DNA of 7,389 nt from NCBI GenBank assembly GCA_964625745.1, contig CAZVCJ010000195.1, forward strand, positions 1 to 7,389, read 5' to 3'. Origin of the DNA: CAZVCJ01 sp964625745. Lineage in GTDB: Bacteria > Chloroflexota > Anaerolineae > VGOG01. This document shows positions 1 to 5,260 of this stretch, piece by piece. Each line of letters begins with the position of its first letter. The stretch's first letter is position 1. The notes beneath the pieces were generated by a model. The model worked only from the letters and a program-made list of their open reading frames with translations. It did not search any database and was not told where the DNA came from. A program made the translations under genes and the position numbers.

Positions 1-385
1 CCAGGTGTATGTCGCACTGCATATTGAAGGCTCCAAAGACGTGCTCCAGGATCTTATCAAGGCCACTATAGAGCATGGTGGTGGGTGTGCCGCCGCCAAT
101 GTAAAGAGAGGTCACAGGTCTATTGCCAATTAGCGCGGAATAGACGTCAATCTCTTTCTTGATAGCTTTTGTGTACCTTTCTGCCACCTCAGGCTGATAG
201 ATCTCCTTGTTGTAAGGGCAATAAGGGCAGATTTGGCGACAGAAGGGGATGTGGAGATAGAGACCGAATTCATCAATATCCCGAAACTTGCTCTCCAGCG
301 AGGGAATCCTGTTTTCAAGGGCAACATAACGCTCTTTGGTCAACAATCTCTTCAGTTGGGTTCTAAGGAAACCTTCGAGCCACAT
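1..385 (-). CDS. HemN/HemW-like radical SAM protein, N-terminal part (cut by window start)
   Basis: This reading frame enters the window at its right side and runs off the left edge, so only the first 128 residues are present. Residues 42-56 read LYLHIPFCRQICPYC. The CxxxCxxC triad C49, C53 and C56 is the signature that holds the 4Fe-4S cluster of radical SAM enzymes, and the preceding YLHIPF is typical of the coproporphyrinogen III dehydrogenase (HemN/HemW) branch. SLYIGGGTPT at 93-102 is the SAM-binding glycine motif of the same branch. Instead of the CDF that usually follows in HemW, the sequence reads CPYNK, and there is a charged 40-residue extension before the core. The substrate is therefore left open: HemN-like proteins also include haem chaperones, haem-degrading enzymes and methyltransferases. 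ATG at 385 is chosen because GGAGG (396-392) lies 6 bases upstream; a GTG at 388 is in frame but too close to it. The start is 16 bp after the stop of the methyltransferase gene, suggesting cotranscription. Confidence 0.85.
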   Translation of the reverse strand, partial: MWLEGFLRTQLKRLLTKERYVALENRIPSLESKFRDIDEFGLYLHIPFCRQICPYCPYNKEIYQPEVAERYTKAIKKEIDVYSALIGNRPVTSLYIGGGTPTTMLYSGLDKILEHVFGAFNMQCDIHL

Positions 386-401
386 CACAATCCTCCAAAT
401 C

Positions 402-866
402 CTAATTCTTTCTCAAGTCCCAGAGCAGCAGGGAAGGCACGCTTTCCGCATGGTCTTTCCACGCCTGGCCGAAGTGTCGGCCCAGGGCCTGTTCCTCCAG
501 ACGTGCCCGCCAGACCATGCTGGGCAGGAAGGCGACGATAGTAAACAGAATGCCCAAGGCGCTTCTGAGTAAGAAGTCGAGCCCCAGCATGGTTATAGTG
601 AAGCTTACATACATGGGGTGTCGCAACCTGGCGTAGATGCCGCCCGTAACCAGCTCTGTCACCGGCTCGATCTGGCCGCCGAAGCCCCGCTTCAGGGCAA
701 GAAGCGAGAGCAGGTTGAGGGCCAGCCCCAGTGCAAACAATGGGTAACCTGTTGCTCGTGCCGTTGCTTTGGCTATTGGCAGTTGCCACAAAGGCAGTAC
801 GGCGACGTTGAGCAATCCCACCAGCAACACAATCAGATGAGCTTTCTTCTCCAGTCGGTCTTTCAT
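402..866 (-). CDS. ICMT/PEMT-like integral membrane methyltransferase
   Basis: A 154-residue protein with hydrophobic helices at about 9-29, 40-58 and 88-118. Residues 75-86 read GGIYARLRHPMY, the G-x-Y-x-x-x-R-H-P-x-Y motif that contacts the SAM cofactor in the isoprenylcysteine carboxyl methyltransferase / phospholipid methyltransferase superfamily. After the last helix comes RLEEQALGRHFGQAWKDH (122-139) followed by SVPSLL, which is the typical charged C-terminal segment and closing VP motif of these enzymes. Bacterial members methylate varied small or lipid-like substrates, so the substrate cannot be named. The frame stays open upstream to 950, but GAGGG sits 7 bases before ATG 866, while ATG 872 has no spacing from it, so 866 is preferred. 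It is followed 16 bp later by the radical SAM gene and preceded by a repeat-filled gap. No clear promoter was found in that gap. Confidence 0.85.
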   Translation of the reverse strand: MKDRLEKKAHLIVLLVGLLNVAVLPLWQLPIAKATARATGYPLFALGLALNLLSLLALKRGFGGQIEPVTELVTGGIYARLRHPMYVSFTITMLGLDFLLRSALGILFTIVAFLPSMVWRARLEEQALGRHFGQAWKDHAESVPSLLLWDLRKN

Positions 867-1026
867 TGACATTCCCTCGCTGTTGGGAAACGCATTTCCA
901 GTGGGAGTCCCCAACTTGTTGAGGTTTTCTGGCCTGCAAATTGACGCCACAGCGGCTTACCCCGAACAAGTTCGGGACTCCAGCGCTTCGGAGAACAAGT
1001 TTGGCGCTCCGGCGCTTTGGAGTGGT
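867..1026. repeat. Intergenic cluster of short direct and inverted repeats
   Basis: This 160-bp gap between two minus-strand genes holds at least three related copies of one short unit. Two head-to-tail copies at 965-993 and 994-1022 match at 24 of 29 positions; each starts AACAAGTT and ends GGAG. The first is preceded by a near-palindrome, CCCGAACAAGTTCGGG (961-976). An inverted copy lies at 904-924 and matches the reverse complement of 961-981 at 18 of 21 positions, so the two could pair into a large hairpin with a 36-base loop. The unit does not code for protein. It resembles a dispersed intergenic repeat; a transcript-processing or termination role is possible but not shown. Confidence 0.7.
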
Positions 1027-1395
1027 CTATCTGGATCGTTGCCAGCAGACTAAGAACAGGATTCCTGCTGCCAGTGGGGGCAGGCCCAGGGTCAGGCACA
1101 TGAGCACCAGGGTCGAGGTGGTGAAGCTTCCCAGGAGAAAGGCACGCGCGATGAAGCTTAGGGCGGCGAGGCCCTCCAGCGCCAGTAGCGCCCCGCCGAC
1201 CCCTTCCCAGCGCCAGGCCACGGGCGTGCTCAGGATGAATATGCCTCCTGGCACCAGGATGTGCATCAGCCAGTTGAATAGGCCAGTGTTCTCAGCGTAG
1301 GCTGAGCCGATCCCGAACCAGAGCCAGAAGACGATGGCGATGATCATCAAAACCCGCGCCGTTGAGCGCTGCCGCGCACATTGAACCTTGGTCAC
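1027..1395 (-). CDS. Small four-helix membrane protein of unknown function
   Basis: About 122 residues, almost all in four predicted membrane helices (about 14-33, 40-60, 66-87 and 94-117) joined by very short loops. Recognisable local features are GLFNWLMHILVPGGIFI in helix 2, the polar-aromatic AWRWEGVGG turn between helices 2 and 3, and a Pro-Pro kink (LGLPPLAAGI) in helix 4. The pattern resembles a domain-of-unknown-function family of small bacterial membrane proteins (I believe DUF7670, from memory), and no activity can be assigned. Start choice is uncertain: GAGGAG at 1407-1402 is 6 bases before GTG 1395, which is the best-spaced start. ATG 1401 abuts the Shine-Dalgarno site and GTG 1425 would overlap the upstream gene. 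The start lies 26 bp after the stop of the DUF2157-type gene, so the two are probably cotranscribed and may work together in the membrane. Confidence 0.75.
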   Translation of the reverse strand: MTKVQCARQRSTARVLMIIAIVFWLWFGIGSAYAENTGLFNWLMHILVPGGIFILSTPVAWRWEGVGGALLALEGLAALSFIARAFLLGSFTTSTLVLMCLTLGLPPLAAGILFLVCWQRSR

Positions 1396-1421
1396 ATTCA
1401 TCTCCTCTCGCCGATCACCGA

Positions 1422-2474
1422 TCACTGGCCACTGACATTCGGTGCCCGTATGCGCCTGCTTAGTCGTCCCGTTCCCAGACCCAATCCGATGAGCAGCACC
1501 CCGATGATGAGGAGCGCGATAGGCATGCCGATTCTATCGGCGAAATGCTCGAAGTTCACGTAGATGATCAGGAGGAAGAGGAAGGCGGCGCCGATGTAGA
1601 GGAAGGCTTGTGACTGCCGTTTCACGCTGGCAGCGATGAAGGCGATGCTGGCCAGAAAGGCAATGGCTTCCATCGTTGCTTTCTGCCAGGTTACAGGGTA
1701 TTCATCCATAGCCGGGATGAAAGCGAACCCCAAGATGGCCAGGGCTCCGAAGATGCGGGATACTCCTACCAGATCCTTCCTCTCCCTCGCCTGCAGCCAC
1801 TCCGAAAGCGCCAGACATAAGCCGCCCGCCACCAGGCCAATCACCAGGGTCAACAGATTCTCAAGGAAATGATTGAGGGGCGGAAGGGTGTAGTCCAGCC
1901 AGCCCAGGAACGTCAATAATACCGCGCTGCCGCAAAGATGGAAAGCGATGCTCTGGGTGATGGTGGGGAGCAGGACGAAGGCAACTCCAGCCACGCCCGT
2001 CGCCAACAGACAGCTCACCACCACCCAGGGGTCGGTAGGCCCTCGCTCAGACCAATCAATGAGGCCCAGTTCGTGGAAGGTCACCACAAAGAATAACACA
2101 CTCAACAGGCAGGCCCCCAGCCACAAGGCCTGCGCCCCCCGCCTGAGCCGCAGCCGCCTCGCTTCCTCGGCACTCTCCGAGCCGCGCAGCCGCCAGCCCA
2201 AGGCCAGCATGGCAACTGTAGGGATGAGCATTGAGAGTATCCTGCCTGCGCTTTCCAGATCCCCCCAGTTCAGCCCCACCAGGAAGGCCAGCGCCAGAAA
2301 GACCACCAGGCTGCCGAGGTAAACGAAGATCTCATCGGCCTTCACCCGGCGGACTGGTGACATAACCGCAGCCCCCGCCTCCCTCCGCCTGAGCGCCTCA
2401 GCCTGCTCAGGAGAGATCAGCCCTTCCTCCACCCACTCCTCGATCTTGCTCAATAGAGATTCTTGCCTGGTCAT
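1422..2474 (-). CDS. DUF2157-type polytopic membrane protein
   Basis: A 350-residue protein with a short soluble N-terminus and about ten membrane helices. Residues 7-30 (LLSKIEEWVEEGLIS, then PEQAEAL) form the helical motif typical of DUF2157, a SHOCT-like element that precedes the membrane part. VKADEIFVYLGSLVVFLALAFLVGLNW (split here as residues 44-54 and 55-70) is the characteristic first helix. Further hydrophobic helices lie at about 78-95, 115-133, 150-170, 177-193, 205-224, 240-255, 268-284, 289-306 and 315-334. No catalytic residues are apparent and the family function is unknown. ATG 2474 is chosen because GGAGG lies 6 bases upstream; the open frame continues only to a TTG at 2495. 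It is the first gene of a minus-strand unit with the small membrane protein behind it. The promoter candidate at 2521-2549 reads towards it. Confidence 0.88.
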   Translation of the reverse strand: MTRQESLLSKIEEWVEEGLISPEQAEALRRREAGAAVMSPVRRVKADEIFVYLGSLVVFLALAFLVGLNWGDLESAGRILSMLIPTVAMLALGWRLRGSESAEEARRLRLRRGAQALWLGACLLSVLFFVVTFHELGLIDWSERGPTDPWVVVSCLLATGVAGVAFVLLPTITQSIAFHLCGSAVLLTFLGWLDYTLPPLNHFLENLLTLVIGLVAGGLCLALSEWLQARERKDLVGVSRIFGALAILGFAFIPAMDEYPVTWQKATMEAIAFLASIAFIAASVKRQSQAFLYIGAAFLFLLIIYVNFEHFADRIGMPIALLIIGVLLIGLGLGTGRLSRRIRAPNVSGQ

Positions 2475-2520
2475 TGTACTCCTCCTCTCTTTCAAGAAAA
2501 AATGACCCCTTTGTGCCTAT

Positions 2521-2549
2521 ATTAAACCACAAAAGGGCTGCCATTGCAA
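2521..2549 (-). promoter_or_regulatory. Candidate sigma70-type promoter for the DUF2157-type gene
   Basis: On the minus strand TTGCAA (2549-2544) and TTTAAT (2526-2521) are separated by exactly 17 bases. The -10 element is imperfect. Three TGGCAG copies lie within or just upstream of it at multiples of about 10 bases, and could be regulator sites. The leader before ATG 2474 would be about 40 bases. This is a pattern match only. Confidence 0.35.
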
Positions 2550-2579
2550 GGGCATAAGCTGCCAAAAACTGCCAATCGA

Positions 2580-2617
2580 GCCAGAAGACCGACCAGATCC
2601 AAGCAGGTTGGTTTTTT
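2580..2617 (+). terminator. Orphan terminator-like hairpin, copy 1 of a duplicated sequence
   Basis: ACCGACC (2588-2594) pairs with GGTTGGT (2606-2612), including one G-U pair, and is followed by a T-run to 2617. The sequence 2580-2616 matches 5203-5239 at 33 of 37 positions, including the GCCAGAA that in the right copy is the end of a tRNA 3' fragment. On the plus strand nothing upstream would need terminating, because all genes to the left run on the minus strand. On the minus strand the hairpin lacks a T-run. It is therefore best read as a relic or as an element boundary rather than a working terminator for a neighbouring gene. Confidence 0.55.
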
Positions 2618-2628
2618 CTTTTTGGATA

Positions 2629-2657
2629 TTGCAAACCGTGCTCAGGCGTGGTATAAT
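2629..2657 (+). promoter_or_regulatory. Strong sigma70-type promoter for the pentapeptide pair
   Basis: TTGCAA (2629-2634) is followed after exactly 17 bases by a perfect TATAAT (2652-2657). Transcription would start near 2664 and give a leader of about 139 bases before ATG 2803. This is the best promoter match in the window. Its position supports starting the first pentapeptide protein at 2803 and not at the upstream end of the open frame (2608), which lies before the promoter. Confidence 0.7.
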
Positions 2658-2802
2658 AGTTGTCAGGTGGTCAGGGCGTGCGCCGACGACTAGCGTATTC
2701 GCCAGCGCTCTCTTGCGGTGGGTGCTGTGCTGTTCGTGGTTGGCTTCTTGTTGCAGCTCATCGGCACGTTCTAGGGTGGTGGGAGAGGAGGGGCAGGGGG
2801 AA

Positions 2803-3561
2803 ATGGCACCAGAGCAAACTGTGAGGAGAATTGGACGACGTTTCATTCAGTGGTGGACGCCTCTCCGAATAGCAGGCGTTGCATTACTGATCCTTGCGTT
2901 TCTAGTCGGGATACTTGGCTACTTCAACGAGCGTGAGCTACTTTACCTGACGGGGACGGCAAAGCAAATACTCAAATACCTATCCGCCAATGTCAGCACA
3001 GAGTTGGCAAGCCTCGCAATCACGATACTCTTTGTTGACATGCTGTATCAGCACCGTGAAATGGAGCGAGAGAAAAGGCGGCTGATTCTGCAGATGGGCA
3101 GCCCCGACAATGCGTTTGCGCGGGAAGCAGTTCGGGCATTAACGTCGCGTGGATGGCTACGGGATGGGTCACTGAAAGGGGCTCACCTGTCGGGCGCGAA
3201 CCTCCAAGAGGCTGACCTGAAGGAAGCAGTTCTCCAAGAGGTCAACCTTGGGTTTGCAAACCTACAAGATGCAGCCCTGGATGGCGCAGACCTCTGGGGG
3301 AGCGACTTGCAGTTTGTGGACTTGCAGAGAGCCTCCCTGATAAACACAAACCTACAAGAGGTCAACTTGGTGGAGGCAGACCTCCGATGGGCCATAATTG
3401 GGTACTCAAACCTCCAGGGGGCTAAGCTGCGTCTCGCCCTCCACCTGGAAGATGCAACCATCTACGGAGTCAGGTACAGCAACACTACCACGTGGCCCGA
3501 AGGGTTCACCCCACCGCCTGATGCTGTCAACGTGGACGCTGAAACCGACGTCGAGGACTGA
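2803..3561 (+). CDS. Membrane-anchored pentapeptide-repeat protein (2 TM + 18 repeats)
   Basis: A 252-residue protein. Residues 1-20 are basic (VRRIGRRF). TM helix 1 spans about 21-41, TM helix 2 about 66-82 (TELASLAITILFVDMLY), and a charged helix follows (REMEREKRR). ILQMGSPDNAFAREAVRAL (95-113) and GWLRDGSL form the junction typical of this architecture. Residues 122-211 are 18 uninterrupted pentapeptides of the A(D/N)Lxx type, for example ANLQE and ADLKE, predicted to fold as a right-handed quadrilateral beta-helix of about 4.5 coils. The C-terminus has YSNTTTWPEGFTPPP, a tail seen in related proteins, as far as I recall. There is no catalytic motif, so the likely role is binding or scaffolding at the membrane. 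The repeats do not by themselves mean a gyrase-protecting Qnr/MfpA function, which is carried by soluble proteins. ATG 2803 is preceded by AGGGGGAA and lies downstream of the strong promoter. The next gene starts 2 bp after its stop, so translation is probably coupled. Confidence 0.88.
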   Translation: MAPEQTVRRIGRRFIQWWTPLRIAGVALLILAFLVGILGYFNERELLYLTGTAKQILKYLSANVSTELASLAITILFVDMLYQHREMEREKRRLILQMGSPDNAFAREAVRALTSRGWLRDGSLKGAHLSGANLQEADLKEAVLQEVNLGFANLQDAALDGADLWGSDLQFVDLQRASLINTNLQEVNLVEADLRWAIIGYSNLQGAKLRLALHLEDATIYGVRYSNTTTWPEGFTPPPDAVNVDAETDVED

Positions 3562-3563
3562 GA

Positions 3564-5117
3564 ATGAGCGAGTACACCAGGGAAGAGATACTGAAGCTAA
3601 TCGAGGAGAACGGTGGGCCTGAGGGGCTTGACCTATCAGGCAAGAACTTGCCGGGCATAGACCTGAGCACAGAAACGCTTGCGGCAGAGCTAGAGCATGT
3701 CCGCGAGACAGCCCAGAATGAAACGCCCGTGTGGTTTGACACATTGACAGGAGGTATAAATCTAAGGCGCGTAAATCTCCAAGAGACAAGTCTGGTCCTT
3801 GCAAACCTCCAAGGAATCCGGCTAGGTGACGCTAACCTCCAGGGGGCTGATCTAAAGAACGCAAATCTCCAAGGGGCTCATCTAGATGACGCAAACCTCC
3901 AAGGGGCTAAGATGTGGGACGCAAACTTCCAGAAAGCATATTTGCCGCGCGCCAATCTCCAAAAGGCCGATCTACGGCACGCCAACTTCAAAGCGGCTTA
4001 TCTAGAGGCTGCAGACCTCCGAGAAGCTTTCGTGAAGTACGCAGACCTCCGAGAAGCTAATCTGGAGCAAGCCAACCTGCAAGGGGCCAGCCTGCAAGGC
4101 GTGAACTTGCAAGAGGCCAGCCTGTGGGGCGCGAACCTCGAAGGGGCTAACCTGAACGAGTCGAACCTCCAAGGGGCTAAGATGTTGGGCGCAAACCTCC
4201 AAGATACCAGGCTAGAACAGGCAGACCTCCAAAAGGCCGATCTAAGATCCGCAAATTTCCATGGGGCCTACCTGTGGCGTGCAAACCTTCGCGAGGCCGA
4301 CTTGGCACACGCCGACCTCCGAGAAGCCAACCTGGACGGCGTAAAGCTCCGAGGGGTCAATCTCAGTAATTGTCACCTCGAAAAGACAGAGCTCTTTAGT
4401 GCTGAAAGCCTCGAAGGGTCATACTTCTACAATGCATTTCTGGATGACACACGGATGAAAAGGGAGCAGCTTGGGCGGGCTATAGGCGAGGAACTGGAGG
4501 GACAATACCGTGAGGCGAAAGAGGCATACTTGGCTCTGAAAAACAACTTCGCGGAGATAGGCCGCTACGAAGACGAAAGCTGGGCTTATCGCAAAGAGAG
4601 GCGCATGGAAAAGGCCACCAAAGCTCCCTGGCGCTGCCGTGGATATCACAGTCGTGAGGAGCCCTTTCCCCGCCCTGTCCGAGAGTTATTCAGCAGACTG
4701 TGGCCCAATCTCAGAAAATACGGACTGTTGCCTCGTTGGTCCCCCTTGGTTTGGTGGTTCTGGATCAAGTATATGCTCAAGTGGCTGACGGATTGGTTTG
4801 TGGAACTGCTTTGCGACTACGGGGAGAGCATTGGACGAGTAGTAGCCTGGATGTTCGCCAGTTTCTTGGGATTCGCCACCTACTATTGGCGCATCGGCGG
4901 CGTCTGGCTGGTGGAATCGAATGGGGCAGCAAAGGTTGCGACTTCGTTTTGGCACTATCTAATCTACAGTGCCGGTGCCTTCACGACCACTGAATTTGCC
5001 AGGTTCCAAGCTGCCGACGATAGAGTGAGGATGGTTACTGCCATCCAAGCCATCGTGGGGATCTTCCTCGCTGGGCTCCTCGGCTTCGTGGCAGGCAATC
5101 GGATTAGGCGGTCATAG
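3564..5117 (+). CDS. Pentapeptide-repeat protein fused to a channel-like pore domain with altered filter
   Basis: A 517-residue protein. Residues 1-20 are a charged helix (REEILKLIEENGGPEG), leading into three repeat-like units (22-36) and a break. Residues 65-279 are 43 uninterrupted pentapeptides, close to 11 beta-helix coils. A helical linker at about 315-350 (YREAKEAYLALKNNF, then GRYEDESWAY) is of a kind known between repeats and membrane domains in related proteins. Amphipathic aromatic segments lie at 393-417. The membrane part has TM1 (about 424-441), a pore-helix-like segment (457-475) and TM2 (about 489-510), the layout of two-TM potassium channels. Where such channels have TTxGYGD, this protein has TTTEFAR (474-480), so the GYG filter is absent. 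It may be a non-selective or different pore, or a structural membrane sensor. GAGG 7 bases before ATG 3564 lies inside the end of the preceding gene, supporting translational coupling. Nucleotide repeats of 15 and 30 bases reflect the protein repeats. Confidence 0.88.
   Translation: MSEYTREEILKLIEENGGPEGLDLSGKNLPGIDLSTETLAAELEHVRETAQNETPVWFDTLTGGINLRRVNLQETSLVLANLQGIRLGDANLQGADLKNANLQGAHLDDANLQGAKMWDANFQKAYLPRANLQKADLRHANFKAAYLEAADLREAFVKYADLREANLEQANLQGASLQGVNLQEASLWGANLEGANLNESNLQGAKMLGANLQDTRLEQADLQKADLRSANFHGAYLWRANLREADLAHADLREANLDGVKLRGVNLSNCHLEKTELFSAESLEGSYFYNAFLDDTRMKREQLGRAIGEELEGQYREAKEAYLALKNNFAEIGRYEDESWAYRKERRMEKATKAPWRCRGYHSREEPFPRPVRELFSRLWPNLRKYGLLPRWSPLVWWFWIKYMLKWLTDWFVELLCDYGESIGRVVAWMFASFLGFATYYWRIGGVWLVESNGAAKVATSFWHYLIYSAGAFTTTEFARFQAADDRVRMVTAIQAIVGIFLAGLLGFVAGNRIRRS
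3756..4400 (+). repeat. 15/30-base periodic coding repeat
   Basis: The DNA encoding the 43 pentapeptides has a 15-base period and a stronger 30-base period. The block AACCTCCAAGGGGCT recurs at alternate units. One stretch, AACCTCCAAGGGGCTAAGATG, occurs as AACCTCCAAGGGGCT plus AAGATG at both 3894 and 4164, exactly 270 bases (18 units) apart. This degree of nucleotide identity points to recent expansion or gene conversion within the repeat. Several long spurious antisense frames in this stretch are by-products of the periodicity. Confidence 0.75.
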
Positions 5118-5170
5118 TTTGCAGAAGTAAACCTCGGAGGAAGCACAAGCAGGATGCGCCAGACAAGCCC

Positions 5171-5206
5171 TTGTCGCCGTGGGTTCGAATCCCGTCGCTC
5201 CCGCCA
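5171..5206 (+). pseudogene. tRNA 3'-half fragment (T-arm, acceptor strand, CCA)
   Basis: GTGGG (5179-5183), the loop TTCGAAT (5184-5190) and CCCGT (5191-5195) form a normal T-arm with the invariant T54, T55, C56 and A58. CGCTCCC (5196-5202) is a 7-base acceptor 3' strand, followed by discriminator G and an encoded CCA (5203-5206). A whole tRNA would need GGGAGCG about 75-90 bases upstream, and it is absent. The bases before 5171 also do not form an anticodon arm, since the loop lacks T33. This is therefore a fragment, and the tRNA identity is not assigned. Such fragments usually mark the distal attachment site of an integrated element. The antisense frame through it gives the familiar spurious RRDSNPRRQGL peptide. 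Confidence 0.7.
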
Positions 5207-5207
5207 G

Positions 5208-5239
5208 AAAACCGACCTGTTCCAAGCAGGTCGGTTTTT
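5208..5239. terminator. Bidirectional intrinsic terminator, copy 2 of the duplicated hairpin
   Basis: ACCGACCTG (5211-5219) pairs perfectly with CAGGTCGGT (5227-5235) around the 7-base loop TTCCAAG. An A-run (5208-5211) before the stem and a T-run (5235-5239) after it let it act on both strands. It lies between the convergent pentapeptide operon (stop 5117) and the sensor gene (stop 5301), where a shared terminator is expected. Because it directly follows a tRNA 3' end, it may originally have been that tRNA's terminator. It is the near-identical partner of 2580-2617. Confidence 0.75.
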
Positions 5240-5245
5240 GTTGTA

Positions 5246-5260
5246 CGCCCGGCACGGGCG
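5246..5260. repeat. Small GC hairpin
   Basis: CGCCCG (5246-5251) and CGGGCG (5255-5260) form a perfect 6-bp stem with loop GCA. There is no T-run on either side, so it is not an independent intrinsic terminator. It lies in the convergent spacer near the right end of the putative cassette. Confidence 0.4.

Larger units (their letters stand above)
2475..2802. other. Divergent intergenic region, 328 bp
   Basis: No conventional gene is seen here. From left to right it holds the Shine-Dalgarno site of the minus-strand gene, a moderate minus promoter (2521-2549), three TGGCAG/CTGCCA copies (2538, 2559 and 2569), one copy of the 13-bp repeat AAACTGCCAATCG (2566-2578), a hairpin with a T-run (2580-2617), a strong plus promoter (2629-2657) and a leader of about 140 bases. 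The leader includes a short hydrophobic frame ending at 2774. The plus-strand frame is open through the promoter and upstream of ATG 2803, but that part cannot be translated from the proposed transcript start and has no good ribosome-binding site. Confidence 0.7.

Noticed and set aside
385..969. 194-codon minus-strand open frame alternative to the methyltransferase
   Set aside because: The ICMT motif GGIYARLRHPMY is in the other frame. This one gives Arg/Gly/Pro-rich sequence without structure.
2608..2802. N-terminal extension of the first pentapeptide protein
   Set aside because: It begins upstream of the TTGCAA-17-TATAAT promoter, is Cys/Ser/Arg-rich, and has no Shine-Dalgarno site. ATG 2803 follows AGGGGGAA.
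3183..3461. Long antisense open frame within the first pentapeptide gene
   Set aside because: It is a by-product of the 15-base coding periodicity. It has no ribosome site, and its composition is low-complexity Arg/Ser/Phe.
3406..3804. 132-codon minus-strand open frame across the junction of the two pentapeptide genes
   Set aside because: It lies fully opposite two strongly supported genes and has no recognisable domain or start signal.
3756..4400. CRISPR-like array
   Set aside because: The 15/30-base periodic repeats have no unique spacers and encode an uninterrupted pentapeptide array in frame.
2803..5117. Qnr/MfpA-type gyrase-protecting pentapeptide proteins
   Set aside because: Those are soluble proteins of about 180-220 residues. 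Both proteins here have membrane domains and much of their length outside the repeats.
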